A stretch of DNA of 64,000 bases from NCBI RefSeq assembly GCF_030408735.1, contig NZ_CP047204.1, positions 1,178,001-1,242,000 of the forward strand, given 5' to 3'. Both the position numbers and the translations under genes were made by a program. The stretch comes from Corynebacterium faecale (GTDB taxonomy: Bacteria > Actinomycetota > Actinomycetes > Mycobacteriales > Mycobacteriaceae). Shown here piece after piece: positions 35,601-44,420 of this stretch (the stretch's first letter is position 1; every line of letters begins with the position of its first letter). The notes under the pieces were generated by a model. It was given only the letters and a program-made list of their open reading frames with translations. It made no database searches and had not been told where the DNA came from.

Positions 35601-35774
35601 GTGGACAAACCTCCGTGTGGGTGGAGCACCGGAACCTATCTTGCAGGCCAGCATATAGACATAGTGCAAAGCTCACCCCCGGATCGTGAGATCAAAATTG
35701 CTGATCATCCTTTTCTGCCTGGCCCCATGAGGAATCCCCCGTACCCAGATGGTGCAAGAGAAGCATCTGGTTGC

Positions 35775-35785
35775 GGGGGGGGGGG
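35775..35785 (+). repeat. Run of 11 G (C on the coding strand) just beyond member C
   Basis: An uninterrupted 11-base G tract lies 25 bp downstream of the stop of the member C gene, outside any accepted frame. Tracts of this length are prone to slippage or assembly error. Confidence 0.85.
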
Positions 35786-35809
35786 TGTCCGTGCTGCTGT
35801 GGAAGGGGT

Positions 35810-36496
35810 TTAGCTGGAGCCGAAGGAGGAACCACCGCCTCCGTTGCCACCGCCACCACCGCCACCACCGCCGCCGCCACCCGCACCGATGTTATAGGTA
35901 CCGGGAACGCCATTTCTGCAGGCTGCGTAGGTCTCGATCTGCCAATCAGTGATGGCCCCAGCGTTACTTGGTACGGCGTTTTGGAAGAGGCGCTCAAGGG
36001 AGGGCGAGATGGGGATACTTGGATCATCGATCGGACTACTGGGGTCCTGCGGATTGAGGGGAATTGTGTCGCGGTTGAAGACTTGAGCATCTCGAAAACG
36101 GGGTGCAAGTTCCTCGAGTCCCATAGACATAAAAATGACAGCTACTGCCTCGGGATCATTATTGACATTCCAGAAGCCTTCATCGAGCGAGGCTGTGATG
36201 ATACGGTTTAGGGCGGTAGCTATATCAGGGTTATCCTCTGCGAGGAGTGCATTGTTCACAACGTAATCAATATCGGACCTGGCTGCGGGCACTTCATTCT
36301 TCAGCTCGGTGAGGAGATTTCTCGACCATTCAACATGGTATGCGACAAGGCGATCGCCTTCTGCGGCAGATGGAGTGAGTGTGCAAACTCTATCTTCGAT
36401 GGTGAGGGTGGCGGCATTGACTTGAGGGGCGATGAGGGTGCTGGCGGCAATTCCCAGGGCTGCCAGAATCCCGAGAGTGCGTTTTCGAATACGCAT
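35810..36496 (-). CDS. Secreted protein of the SSFGSS-tail family, member C
   Basis: The 228-residue protein has a signal peptide (LGILAALGIAASTLIAPQVNA) and a mature start LTIEDRVCTLTPSAAEG with the first Cys. A helical and Pro-rich middle precedes the second-Cys motif YAACRNGVPGTYNIG, a run of 12 Gly, and the tail NGGGGSSFGSS. AGGAGAA precedes the ATG. A perfect GlxR-type palindrome lies 75 bp upstream in the region shared with response regulator 2. Function unknown; a disulfide between the two Cys is likely. Confidence 0.75.
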   Translation of the reverse strand: MRIRKRTLGILAALGIAASTLIAPQVNAATLTIEDRVCTLTPSAAEGDRLVAYHVEWSRNLLTELKNEVPAARSDIDYVVNNALLAEDNPDIATALNRIITASLDEGFWNVNNDPEAVAVIFMSMGLEELAPRFRDAQVFNRDTIPLNPQDPSSPIDDPSIPISPSLERLFQNAVPSNAGAITDWQIETYAACRNGVPGTYNIGAGGGGGGGGGGGGNGGGGSSFGSS

Positions 36497-36570
36497 GGAT
36501 TCTCCTATTGCATGTCAGTGGCTGGTTGGGGAGATCTCAGTGACGATTTACTTCTTTAAGGGTCGCTTAA

Positions 36571-36586
36571 TGTGATTCTTGTCACA
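36571..36586. promoter_or_regulatory. GlxR (CRP-type) palindrome between member C and response regulator 2
   Basis: TGTGATTCTTGTCACA has both perfect TGTGA/TCACA half sites with 6-bp spacing, as in the corynebacterial GlxR consensus. Toward the plus strand it is centred about 42 bp before the start predicted from TATAAT at 36609-36614, the classical class II activator position. Confidence 0.65.
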
Positions 36587-36758
36587 AGACGGGAAAAATG
36601 GGGCCAGTTATAATGGTGTCTGTCGAAATCCATTTGAATGTGCTATGAGAGTTTCTAGACAGCTAGTGGCTCCATTTCCGGGCTGAATGTCCCGGGGGGA
36701 AATTCGGGATTCTCCGTTTGTGATGAAAGATTGACGGCAATCTCGTATTGTTTTCATT

Positions 36759-37385
36759 ATGAAAGTAAAGGTGCTGACAGTAGACGAGCGGGAGGTTGTA
36801 AGGCTCGGTTTCGATCAGATGTTGCTGCAGACTTCTTCATGTATCTCTACCGGTACCTGCAATACCCCCTCGGAAGCACTGAGTCACATTCGGGATAATC
36901 CCGGCTCCACCGATGTTGTGCTGCTCGGACTCCAAACAGGACTGAACCACAAGGGCGTGGTCTGTAACCTTCTTGATAACGGATTAAAGATGGTGCTCTT
37001 TAGAATCACCTCTGATCCCTATGTCAACCTCAACCCGATCGGCAGTCGGGTCTCTGGGATTGTCGAACCAAATGCCTCCGCCAGGGATCTCGAGGGGGCA
37101 CTCACGAGTGCAGTGTCATCTGGACCTGTGGGGATACGGGTTGATACTCCGATAGCGGGCGTGCGGTTATCCCCGCGTCAGAAGCAGGTTCTTCTTTTAT
37201 ATGCATCGGGGGAACCGGCTAAGCGTGTGGCCACGGTGACTGGTCTGTCACTAAACACCGTTCATGACTACATTGATCGGATCCGGGTGAAGTATGCATT
37301 AGCCGGCAGGCCGGTTCTCGCCAGAGTTGATTTCTATCACCGTGCTGTCGAGGACGGACTGTTGCCAGCATCTGTAGAAAGATGA
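36759..37385 (+). CDS. LuxR-type regulator 2 with degenerate receiver domain
   Basis: The 208-residue protein is a paralogue of response regulator 1 (LSPRQKQVLLLYASGEPAKR ... TVHDYIDRIRVKYALAGRP in the HTH), but its receiver is inactive by sequence. Gly57 (VVLLGLQ) stands where regulator 1 has Asp58 (IVLLDLR), and Pro104 stands for the conserved Lys107. It cannot be phosphorylated in the normal way. No kinase gene is adjacent. No Shine-Dalgarno is visible before the ATG. It is divergent from member C and convergent with member D. Confidence 0.82.
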   Translation: MKVKVLTVDEREVVRLGFDQMLLQTSSCISTGTCNTPSEALSHIRDNPGSTDVVLLGLQTGLNHKGVVCNLLDNGLKMVLFRITSDPYVNLNPIGSRVSGIVEPNASARDLEGALTSAVSSGPVGIRVDTPIAGVRLSPRQKQVLLLYASGEPAKRVATVTGLSLNTVHDYIDRIRVKYALAGRPVLARVDFYHRAVEDGLLPASVER

Positions 37386-37615
37386 CCAGCCGGAGACCTT
37401 GAACCGTGTTCCCTTCTTTGGGGTCAGCAGCAGGTCCCCGGATATTCGGCATACCTACCGAAAGTGCCACAGGCTGGTCAAGGGTTGAAAAGCAGGCCCT
37501 GCCCCAGTGATACGTCGATAGGCTGACCGGTCCTGGAAGGAGGAGGGACAAGGCCTGGCAGGTTGTGTGCCCAAGCCTTTCCCTTCGCGGGTTAGAGGCA
37601 GGGAACAGTCATGCC

Positions 37616-38443
37616 TCAGCTGCTGCCGAAACTGGAGCCAGCGCTGCCCGGTGAGTCGTTGCCGCCACCGTTGCCGTTTCCACCTCCGTTTCCACCTCCG
37701 CCACCATCACCGTCACCATCACCGTCACCGTTACCGCCGCCATCGCCGTCACCGTTACCTGGAGGGGTGATGGTGTCCTCGCCGATGCGGAAGGTGCCCT
37801 GTTTCCCATCCAGGCAGGCTTGGAATGGTTCAGTAAGAGCTTCATCGAGATCCGCGATTACCTGAGTGGTGGGGGCAACGACGTTCCTGGCACGTTCGGA
37901 TAGGGCGGCCCCGTCGTAGGCACCAGTCTCCAGGATCTCTTCCGCGACACCGAAGTCGAAGGAGAGTTCGTCCCGCATGTACTCAGCACCGTTCCGGGTG
38001 ACTACATGGGTATCGATGAGGGTGGTTTCAAATGTCGGCAGCAGCCCGATGGCCAGCTCGGGAGAACCGTCGAGAAGCATCATGGCGATGAGTTCTTTGT
38101 GGGTGAATCCGGATTCGTTACCGGCCAGAAGATACCTGGACCAGGCTTGCAGGCCCGCCGGGGTGTAGTCGCCCCCATTGAGGGCGATATTCACCACCTC
38201 CTTGGATACGAGGGTGATATCTGCATCAACACCGGGTACCGCAGCGCGGAGGCGGGTAGCCACGCTGTCGTCATAATTGGAGAAGTGGGTCCGGAAATCA
38301 TTGAAATCCTGCTGGGTGAATGTGATGCGGCACCGCAGGTCAGAGATTGTCACTGTAGCGGCGGACGCGGTAGGTGCAAGAAGGAGGGTGGTGCTGGTGA
38401 GGGCAGCTGTAGCCAGTGCCGCGGTTAGGGAGCGAATCTTCAT
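37616..38443 (-). CDS. Secreted protein of the SSFGSS-tail family, member D
   Basis: The 275-residue protein is the largest member. It has a signal peptide (SLTAALATAALTSTTLLLAP ... ASA), first-Cys motif VTISDLRCRITFTQQDFNDF, an all-helical middle of about 150 residues, second-Cys motif PFQACLDGKQGTFRIG, a long Gly/Asp/Asn linker (about 40 residues, GDGDGGG type) and the tail GSAGSSFGSS. AAGGATCCGAG precedes the ATG. The linker would hold the tail away from the folded domain. Confidence 0.78.
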   Translation of the reverse strand: MKIRSLTAALATAALTSTTLLLAPTASAATVTISDLRCRITFTQQDFNDFRTHFSNYDDSVATRLRAAVPGVDADITLVSKEVVNIALNGGDYTPAGLQAWSRYLLAGNESGFTHKELIAMMLLDGSPELAIGLLPTFETTLIDTHVVTRNGAEYMRDELSFDFGVAEEILETGAYDGAALSERARNVVAPTTQVIADLDEALTEPFQACLDGKQGTFRIGEDTITPPGNGDGDGGGNGDGDGDGDGGGGGNGGGNGNGGGNDSPGSAGSSFGSS

Positions 38444-38574
38444 CTCGGATCCTTCGATGTAGGGGTCTTGAGGGGGTTATCGGCCAGTGATGCTGCTTTC
38501 CGGCGTTCTGCGGGAAATGTGGATGATATGAGGAAAAGAAGAAAGCCAGAAACGCTACAGCTATAGGAGAAACC

Positions 38575-39270
38575 CTACTCCTCTGAACTGCTAATCGGGG
38601 TTGTATCGGAATTGTGCGACGGGATGATGGGGAAGTTGCCTGATTGACCGTTGGCGCATGCTTGGAATGGTCGGCTGAATCCCTCCAGGGTGCCATCGAC
38701 CAGATCCAGGAACGGCATGATGATCTCACGGGAAGCGTCGTGGATGATGGCATCGTGAAGAGCGGTGAAGTCGAAAACGCCCCGTAGTGCCGCCGCCTGT
38801 TCTGCAGCCACCTCCCGGGGTCCGGTATGGGTACCCAGCATCTGGGGCATGGCTGCCTCGGTCCAGTGGATGAAACTCTGTTCCAGCGCAGCGAGGTAGA
38901 TGAGGTAATAGGCATCGATCTGTGAAAAACCAGATTTAGCTGCAGCCATGCTATACCGGTTGTAGATTTCCGCTGTTTCAGGTGGGAGTTCCGCCGGGTT
39001 GTAGAAGTTCTCCTCGAATTGAGCAGTGAACGCATCCACCAGGCGGGCAATGTCGTAGTCCATCCCTTTCAGTGCAGCGGCCAGGCGGGTTTCTGTGGTG
39101 TCCGTTCGTTGCTGGAAGAATTCAGTGAGTTCTGCAAAATCTGCAGCGGTGATGTTCACGGCGCAGTCACCATTCAGCACCTGCACCTCTGCGGCCGCGG
39201 CGGGGGAGGGTCCCACAAAGAGGGCGACGGAGACCAGTCCTGCACTGAAAAGTACGTTGAAAAGCTTCAT
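38575..39270 (-). CDS. Secreted protein of the same family, member E (divergent tail)
   Basis: The 231-residue protein has a signal peptide (LFNVLFSAGLVSVALFVGPS ... AAA), first-Cys motif LNGDCAVNITAADFAELTEF, a helical middle and the second-Cys motif PFQACANGQSGNFPI, nearly identical in layout to member D. It lacks the Gly linker and ends ISSSEE instead of SSFGSS. The start is the ATG at 39270 (MKLFNVLF) with GAGGGATG upstream. It lies 131 bp upstream of member D on the same strand and may share its transcript. Confidence 0.75.
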   Translation of the reverse strand: MKLFNVLFSAGLVSVALFVGPSPAAAAEVQVLNGDCAVNITAADFAELTEFFQQRTDTTETRLAAALKGMDYDIARLVDAFTAQFEENFYNPAELPPETAEIYNRYSMAAAKSGFSQIDAYYLIYLAALEQSFIHWTEAAMPQMLGTHTGPREVAAEQAAALRGVFDFTALHDAIIHDASREIIMPFLDLVDGTLEGFSRPFQACANGQSGNFPIIPSHNSDTTPISSSEE

Positions 39271-39610
39271 CTCACATCCCTCATTCATGTCATTGGCATA
39301 CAATTTTTAATATAATGCCTTGCCTGGCAATGCCCGGGAGAACGCACATGCCCCTTTTGTGCATTCGTTATGAATTTGGGGTTGTAGTGAAATATTGCAG
39401 GCAGATAGCTTCACCGGAGTGGATGTGGGCCCAGGGGAGCCTGGCGCTGACACTGAGAAAAAGTCCACGAATGAAATGGGTAGTGACAACCCGATAAGAA
39501 TGGACAGCTTGGTCTATAGTGGGCTGGTATCCTCTTCCGTCCAGGTCGCCATGTAGGCTGACCGGGGAAAGTAGGACAACCAGGCACCGCCACGATTATT
39601 TGGGAGAATC
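39271..39610. other. 340-bp divergent promoter region between member E and hom
   Basis: On the minus strand an AT-rich stretch (39300-39320) probably holds the member E promoter. On the plus strand the hom promoter should lie in 39480-39560; TATAGT (39515-39520) and TATCCT (39528-39533) are possible -10 boxes without a good -35. I see no attenuator-like leader peptide rich in Thr or Met codons. Confidence 0.4.
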
Positions 39611-40948
39611 ATGACCTCAGCACCTGCCCCCAGCTTCAACCCCGGTAAGGGACTCGGCTCACCAGTCGGTATTGCCCTCCTCGGTTACGGCACTGTCGGC
39701 TCGGAGGTTATGCGGCTGATGACTGAATATGCTGATGAACTCGAACACCGCATCGGGGGACCCCTGGAAGTGCGTGGTGTAGCAGTTTCCGATAAGAGCA
39801 AGCCGCGCCCGGGCGTTCCTGATGAACTCCTCACCGATGATGCCTTCTCACTGGTCAAGCGCGATGATGTTGACATTGTCGTTGAGGTTATCGGCGGCAT
39901 TGATTACCCACGCAAGGTCGTGCTTGCTGCACTTAAGGCAGGCAAGTCCGTCGTTACTGCGAATAAAGCGCTTGTTGCAGCGCATTCCGCTGAGCTGGCT
40001 GACGCCGCCGATGAGGCCAACGTCGACCTCTACTTCGAAGCTGCCGTAGCCGCCGCCATTCCGGTGGTCGGCCCACTGCGCCGTTCCCTCGCCGGTGACC
40101 AGATCCAGTCGGTCATGGGCATTGTCAACGGCACCACCAACTTCATCCTCGATGCGATGGATTCCAGTGGTGCAGGTTATGAGGAGTCACTCGCCGAGGC
40201 CACCCGCCTGGGATACGCCGAGGCTGATCCGACCGCCGATGTCGAGGGCCATGACGCCGCATCCAAGGCCGCTATCCTCGCCTCCCTGGCGTTCCACACC
40301 CGTGTCACCTCTGATGATGTCTACTGTGAAGGCATCTCCAATATCAGCGCAGCTGACATTGATGCAGCTAAGCAGGCCGGTCACACCATCAAGCTCCTCG
40401 CCGTCTGTGAGAAGATCACCGACAGCAAGGGCGAGACCGCTATCTCCGTCGGCGTGCACCCCACCCTGATCCCGCGCGAGCACCCATTGGCAGCGGTCAA
40501 CAAGTCCTTCAACGCCATCTTCGTGGAAGCTGAGGCTGCTGGTCGCCTGATGTTCTACGGCAATGGTGCCGGTGGCGCGCCTACCGCATCTGCTGTGCTT
40601 GGTGATGTTGTGGGAGCCGCCCGCAACAAGGTCCACGGTGGCCGCGCTCCGGGTGATTCCACCTACGCGAACCTGCCCATCGCCGATTATGGCGAGACCC
40701 CGACCCGTTATCACGTGGACATGGAAGTGGTGGACCGAGTCGGAGTCCTGGCTGACCTGGCCCAGATCTTCGCTGACCGTGGCATTTCCCTGCGCACCAT
40801 CCGCCAGGAGGAGACCGGTGAGGGCGCACGTCTGATCGTGGTTACCCACCAGGCCCGTGAGGCTGACCTTGCGGCAACTGTGGACGCGCTCAAGGACAAC
40901 CCGGTGGTGAAGTCCATCAACAGCGTCATCCGTCTCGAGAGGGGTTAG
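39611..40948 (+). CDS. hom: Homoserine dehydrogenase
   Basis: The 445-residue protein has exactly the C. glutamicum Hom length. It has the NAD(P) fold [12 protein letters not shown], the catalytic block [14 protein letters not shown] and [16 protein letters not shown], and a C-terminal ACT domain ([20 protein letters not shown] ... [17 protein letters not shown]). It reduces aspartate semialdehyde to homoserine; in this genus the ACT end mediates threonine feedback inhibition. GGGAGAATC precedes the ATG. It forms an operon with thrB, 10 bases downstream. Confidence 0.97.
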   Translation: MTSAPAPSFNPGKGLGSPVGIALLGYGTVGSEVMRLMTEYADELEHRIGGPLEVRGVAVSDKSKPRPGVPDELLTDDAFSLVKRDDVDIVVEVIGGIDYPRKVVLAALKAGKSVVTANKALVAAHSAELADAADEANVDLYFEAAVAAAIPVVGPLRRSLAGDQIQSVMGIVNGTTNFILDAMDSSGAGYEESLAEATRLGYAEADPTADVEGHDAASKAAILASLAFHTRVTSDDVYCEGISNISAADIDAAKQAGHTIKLLAVCEKITDSKGETAISVGVHPTLIPREHPLAAVNKSFNAIFVEAEAAGRLMFYGNGAGGAPTASAVLGDVVGAARNKVHGGRAPGDSTYANLPIADYGETPTRYHVDMEVVDRVGVLADLAQIFADRGISLRTIRQEETGEGARLIVVTHQAREADLAATVDALKDNPVVKSINSVIRLERG

Positions 40949-40958
40949 GACTCAACTC

Positions 40959-41888
40959 ATGGCTATTGAATTGAATGTCGGCCGTAAAGTCACGGTCACG
41001 GTTCCGGGTTCCTCCGCGAACCTGGGTCCGGGTTTTGACACCCTCGGTCTGGCTCTGTCGGTGTATGACACCGTTGAGGTGGAGATCATCCAGTCCGGAC
41101 TCGAGGTGGAGGTCTTCGGCGAAGGCCAGGGAGAGGTTCCGCTGGACGGTTCCCACCTGGTGGTCAAGGCGATCCGCTCCGGGCTGAAAGCCGCTGATGC
41201 CGAGGTCCCGGGGCTCCGCGTGGTCTGCCACAACAACATCCCGCAGTCCCGCGGTCTGGGTTCCTCAGCTGCCGCGGCTGTCGCAGGTGTTGCGGCTGCC
41301 AACGGTCTTGCTGGTTTTCCGTTGACCGATGATCAGGTGGTCCAGTTGGCCTCTGCTTTCGAAGGCCATCCGGATAACGCCGCTGCATCAGCCCTTGGCG
41401 GTGCAGTGGTGTCCTGGACCAACCTGCCGGTGGATGGCAAGAGTCAGCCGGAGTACCGGGCTGTGGGATTGGCGGTGCACAAGGATATTCGTGCCACCGC
41501 TCTGGTTCCTGATTTCCACGCCTCCACCGAGGCTGTCCGTCGGGTACTGCCGTCGGATGTCACCCACATCGACGCGCGTTTCAATGTTTCCCGCGTCGCG
41601 GTCATGATCGTCGCCCTTGAGCAGCGCCCTGATCTTCTGTGGGAGGGAAGTCGGGACCGGCTCCACCAGCCTTATCGCTCTGATGTTCTTCCGGTGACCG
41701 CTGAATGGGTCAACCGTCTGCGCAACCGTGGATACGCCGCATACCTGTCCGGTGCGGGCCCCACCGTGATGGTGCTCTCCACTGAACCGGTTGCGGAGAA
41801 GATCCTCGATGATGCCCGTGATGCCGGGCTGCGGGTCATTGAACTCGATGTGGCGCAGCCCGTCCGGGTTGAAGTCAACCACGAATAA
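40959..41888 (+). CDS. thrB: Homoserine kinase
   Basis: The 309-residue GHMP kinase has [16 protein letters not shown], the ATP loop [25 protein letters not shown] and the C-terminal [10 protein letters not shown]. It phosphorylates homoserine on the way to threonine. The length and sequence are those of C. glutamicum ThrB. It follows hom in the same operon and converges on arnR, whose stop is 12 bases away. Confidence 0.97.
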   Translation: MAIELNVGRKVTVTVPGSSANLGPGFDTLGLALSVYDTVEVEIIQSGLEVEVFGEGQGEVPLDGSHLVVKAIRSGLKAADAEVPGLRVVCHNNIPQSRGLGSSAAAAVAGVAAANGLAGFPLTDDQVVQLASAFEGHPDNAAASALGGAVVSWTNLPVDGKSQPEYRAVGLAVHKDIRATALVPDFHASTEAVRRVLPSDVTHIDARFNVSRVAVMIVALEQRPDLLWEGSRDRLHQPYRSDVLPVTAEWVNRLRNRGYAAYLSGAGPTVMVLSTEPVAEKILDDARDAGLRVIELDVAQPVRVEVNHE

Positions 41889-41900
41889 GGCTGCAGCGCA

Positions 41901-42665
41901 TTAGCTGGACAGTGCTCTCACATCTACAGAGCACACTCCGGGAGCGCTGAACGGCCTGAGTTCCAGGCCGACCCGGCCGGAGGTGTTCAGGCTTTCCTCG
42001 ATGAATCCCTCGTGGACGGCACACACGAAACTCGATGGACGCTTGTCGCCCGTGATGAACGGGCAGCTGTTGAGGTGGATGGACACATCGTCGGGGTTGT
42101 GTGCCACCGGTACAGCAGGTGTGTCCACCACATCGGTGGCCTCAGAGACCCGGGGTACCGTCTCGGTGGTGGGGTCAAATCCCATCGCACGCAGGCGTGA
42201 CAAGAGGGGCAGAAGTGCCTTGTTCAGGTCGTCCATGCCGCCTGGCTTGGCTCCCATGATGCTGGCCCACTGGGCACCGACAGCCTTGGCCTTGGCGCGC
42301 ATCTCGGGATCCTGGAAGGCATTGATTGTTTCATCGCCCAGCATGGAGGCCATCAATTCGATGAGCGTGACATACTCCTGGGCTACTGCACGGTTATCAG
42401 GTACACGGGTCTGGAAGATGAGGGAGGGCCTGCCCCGGCCCTTCGCCGGTGCGGTGACAACACGCACGGCCTCCTGCGCCACCAGTTCCTCCAGATGGCC
42501 ACGGGCTGTATTAACGTGCATCTCCAGCACGTCGGCCACCTCGATGGCGCGTGCGCCCTCGGGGAATTCCTGGAGAACGCTGAGCACTTCGCGTTGTTTG
42601 GGGCTCAGTCGGTAGGACTCGGCGAATAGTTCGGTGGCCGCCTGTGGGGCGGGGTTCTCATTCAC
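41901..42665 (-). CDS. arnR: Fe-S cluster transcriptional repressor ArnR
   Basis: The roughly 254-residue regulator has an N-terminal winged HTH (LSPKQREVLSVLQEFPEGAR ... VLEMHVNTARGHLEELVAQE). Its C-terminal cysteine pattern, SCPFITGDKRPSSFVCAVHEGF and later GVCSVDV, is typical of SufR-like COG2345 proteins that bind an Fe-S cluster. In C. glutamicum ArnR, encoded next to narKGHJI, represses that operon in air and responds to NO. The position immediately downstream of narI matches. A GTG at 42665 is preferred; a TTG at 42674 is the alternative. Confidence 0.87.
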   Translation of the reverse strand: MNENPAPQAATELFAESYRLSPKQREVLSVLQEFPEGARAIEVADVLEMHVNTARGHLEELVAQEAVRVVTAPAKGRGRPSLIFQTRVPDNRAVAQEYVTLIELMASMLGDETINAFQDPEMRAKAKAVGAQWASIMGAKPGGMDDLNKALLPLLSRLRAMGFDPTTETVPRVSEATDVVDTPAVPVAHNPDDVSIHLNSCPFITGDKRPSSFVCAVHEGFIEESLNTSGRVGLELRPFSAPGVCSVDVRALSS

Positions 42666-42927
42666 GTTACTCAACTTTCACAACGGTGTTCTCAATTACC
42701 CGGGGCCTCTCATTCGAGGCTGGTCACAACAGGGTTTCCTCTTCATCAGGCCACATGATGTGGAATGGATGTATCCATTTTACCATGATAAGTACTGAAT
42801 ACCCCTCACTAATTTCCCGACAGGGGAGAATGAGTGAGAGGTAAGAGTTTCAGCACGGTGAAGTCCCATGAGGGTTCAAAGGGAACAGCGTACACCGGTT
42901 GTGTCGTCGTCAAGCAAACGCGCCTGC

Positions 42928-43707
42928 TCAGGCGCCGTGCCAGCGTGCCTCGTCGGTCTCCTGCTTTTTGGTGGAACGGACTGGTTCCCATGCGGTGTGG
43001 CGCAGCGAGGTGCGCGCGGTGGTGTCGCGGGTCCGGTAGACCACGTAGGGGCGGGTGGTGTAGCCGACCGGCGCGGAGAACGCATGCACCAGCCGGGTGA
43101 AGGGCCAGACAGCCATCAGGGCGAAGCCGGAGACCACGTGGACCTTGAACTCCCACGGCACATCGGCCATCAGTTCGGGTTGTGCGTTGAAGATCAGTAG
43201 TTGACGCAGCCACGGTGAGATGGTCTCGCGGTAGTCATAACCGTGCGGGCCACCGAAAACCTGGGTGGATACGGTGGCGATGAAACCGGAGAGGATGGCG
43301 GCGCCCAGCAGCAGGTACATCACCTTGTCTGAGCGGGAGGTGGACAGGAATACCGAACGGTTGACCACGCGACGGAAGATCAGGCCGATCAGGCCCAGCA
43401 CCACCGCGACGCCGGCGATGGTGCCGGGGATGGTGGCGATCAGGTGGTAGGCGGCGTCAGAGATACCGACCGCCGCGGTCCAGCTCTTCGGAATGGCCAG
43501 GCCCATGAGGTGGCCGATGACCACGAACACCATGCCCCAGTGGAACAGCGGGGAACTCAGGCGCAGCAGTTTTGATTCGTAGATCTGGGAGGAGTGTGTG
43601 GTCCAGCCGAACTGGTCGGTGCGCCAACGCCAGGAGATACCGATGATGAAGGCGGCGATGCACAGCCACGGGAATGCCACCCAGAGGAAGATTTCAAAGT
43701 TGGACAT
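42928..43707 (-). CDS. narI: Respiratory nitrate reductase gamma subunit (cytochrome b)
   Basis: The 259-residue protein has five membrane helices and the His residues for two b hemes (SPLFHWGMVFVVIGHLMGLA and KVHVVSGFALMAVWPFTRLVHAFSAP). It oxidises menaquinol and passes electrons to NarH. The start ATG at 43707 has AAAGGATCG upstream. It is the last gene of narKGHJI, 22 bases after narJ. The tail (last about 45 residues) is polar and basic. Confidence 0.95.
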   Translation of the reverse strand: MSNFEIFLWVAFPWLCIAAFIIGISWRWRTDQFGWTTHSSQIYESKLLRLSSPLFHWGMVFVVIGHLMGLAIPKSWTAAVGISDAAYHLIATIPGTIAGVAVVLGLIGLIFRRVVNRSVFLSTSRSDKVMYLLLGAAILSGFIATVSTQVFGGPHGYDYRETISPWLRQLLIFNAQPELMADVPWEFKVHVVSGFALMAVWPFTRLVHAFSAPVGYTTRPYVVYRTRDTTARTSLRHTAWEPVRSTKKQETDEARWHGA

Positions 43708-43729
43708 TGTTCTTCGATCCTTTGGTCTG

Positions 43730-44416
43730 TCACGGTTGTGATGTGGGGAAGGGGAGCGGCGTGCCGATACCGACCATCTCTGCAGGGGGACCACTGCGGA
43801 TCAGTTCCATATAGCTATCGGCGGTCTCCTGGTCGATGGCAGGCAGCGCCTGACACAGTGCAACGACCAGGTAGCGGTAGGGCGAATCCAGATTGTCGAG
43901 CGCTGAGCGGAGCACCTCGATGCCGTCGCGGTGGGCGGCGAGCACCTCGGTGGCGTCCGTGAACCGTCCGGGGTCGGACAGTGCGGCGGCCTCCAGCACC
44001 ACACACAGGTGGTCCGGCAGCTCATCACGCTCGGATTCGAACCCGAGCGATCGCAACATGTCCCGGAAAGCCAGGATCGCGGTGCCCCGCTGGCGGGTGT
44101 CACCCACGGCGTAGTAGGTGAGAAAGAGTGAACACCGGCGGCGCTGGTCGAAGGTCTCCACATAGTGTTCCTGCAGCCAGCGCAGTCCCTTGACGCGCGC
44201 GGCGTCCAGGAATTCCACGATGTTCGCGGCCACCGGCAGGGGCAGCTCGTCGAGCTGCCCCTCCACAACGTTGAGCTTGTCGACGAAATCCTCATCCGGA
44301 TAGTCCATCATCAAGGACGAGATCATGAAGACGATTCTTCTCTGATCATCCTGCATCGGGATCTGTCTGACCAGATCCTCCGGCACCATCCCGGTGTGGG
44401 TTCTGTTGCGTGCCAT
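43730..44416 (-). CDS. narJ: Nitrate reductase assembly chaperone (delta)
   Basis: The 228-residue all-helical protein has the NarJ signatures LMMDYPDEDFVDKL, YVETFDQRRRCSLFLTYYA and GDTRQRGTAIL. It is needed to insert the molybdenum cofactor into NarG and to attach NarGH to NarI. It lies 4 bases after narH. The N-terminus (MARNRTHTGMVPED) is slightly longer than usual; an internal start is possible. Confidence 0.94.
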   Translation of the reverse strand: MARNRTHTGMVPEDLVRQIPMQDDQRRIVFMISSLMMDYPDEDFVDKLNVVEGQLDELPLPVAANIVEFLDAARVKGLRWLQEHYVETFDQRRRCSLFLTYYAVGDTRQRGTAILAFRDMLRSLGFESERDELPDHLCVVLEAAALSDPGRFTDATEVLAAHRDGIEVLRSALDNLDSPYRYLVVALCQALPAIDQETADSYMELIRSGPPAEMVGIGTPLPFPTSQP

Positions 44417-44420
44417 GTTC

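Noticed and set aside
37670..37760. Short tandem pattern in the linker of member D that could look like a CRISPR or VNTR array
   Set aside because: It is coding Gly/Asp/Asn repeat with variable units, in frame with the protein, and has no spacers.
30388..39270. Reading the secreted cluster as a type VII (ESX) or lantibiotic-type locus
   Set aside because: No WxG proteins, EccC-like ATPase, modification enzyme or ABC exporter gene is present; the proteins have ordinary Sec signals and are too large.
41912..41934. GTGCTCT/AGAGCAC hairpin between thrB and arnR as a terminator
   Set aside because: The 7-bp stem lies within the coding end of arnR and has no T-tract.
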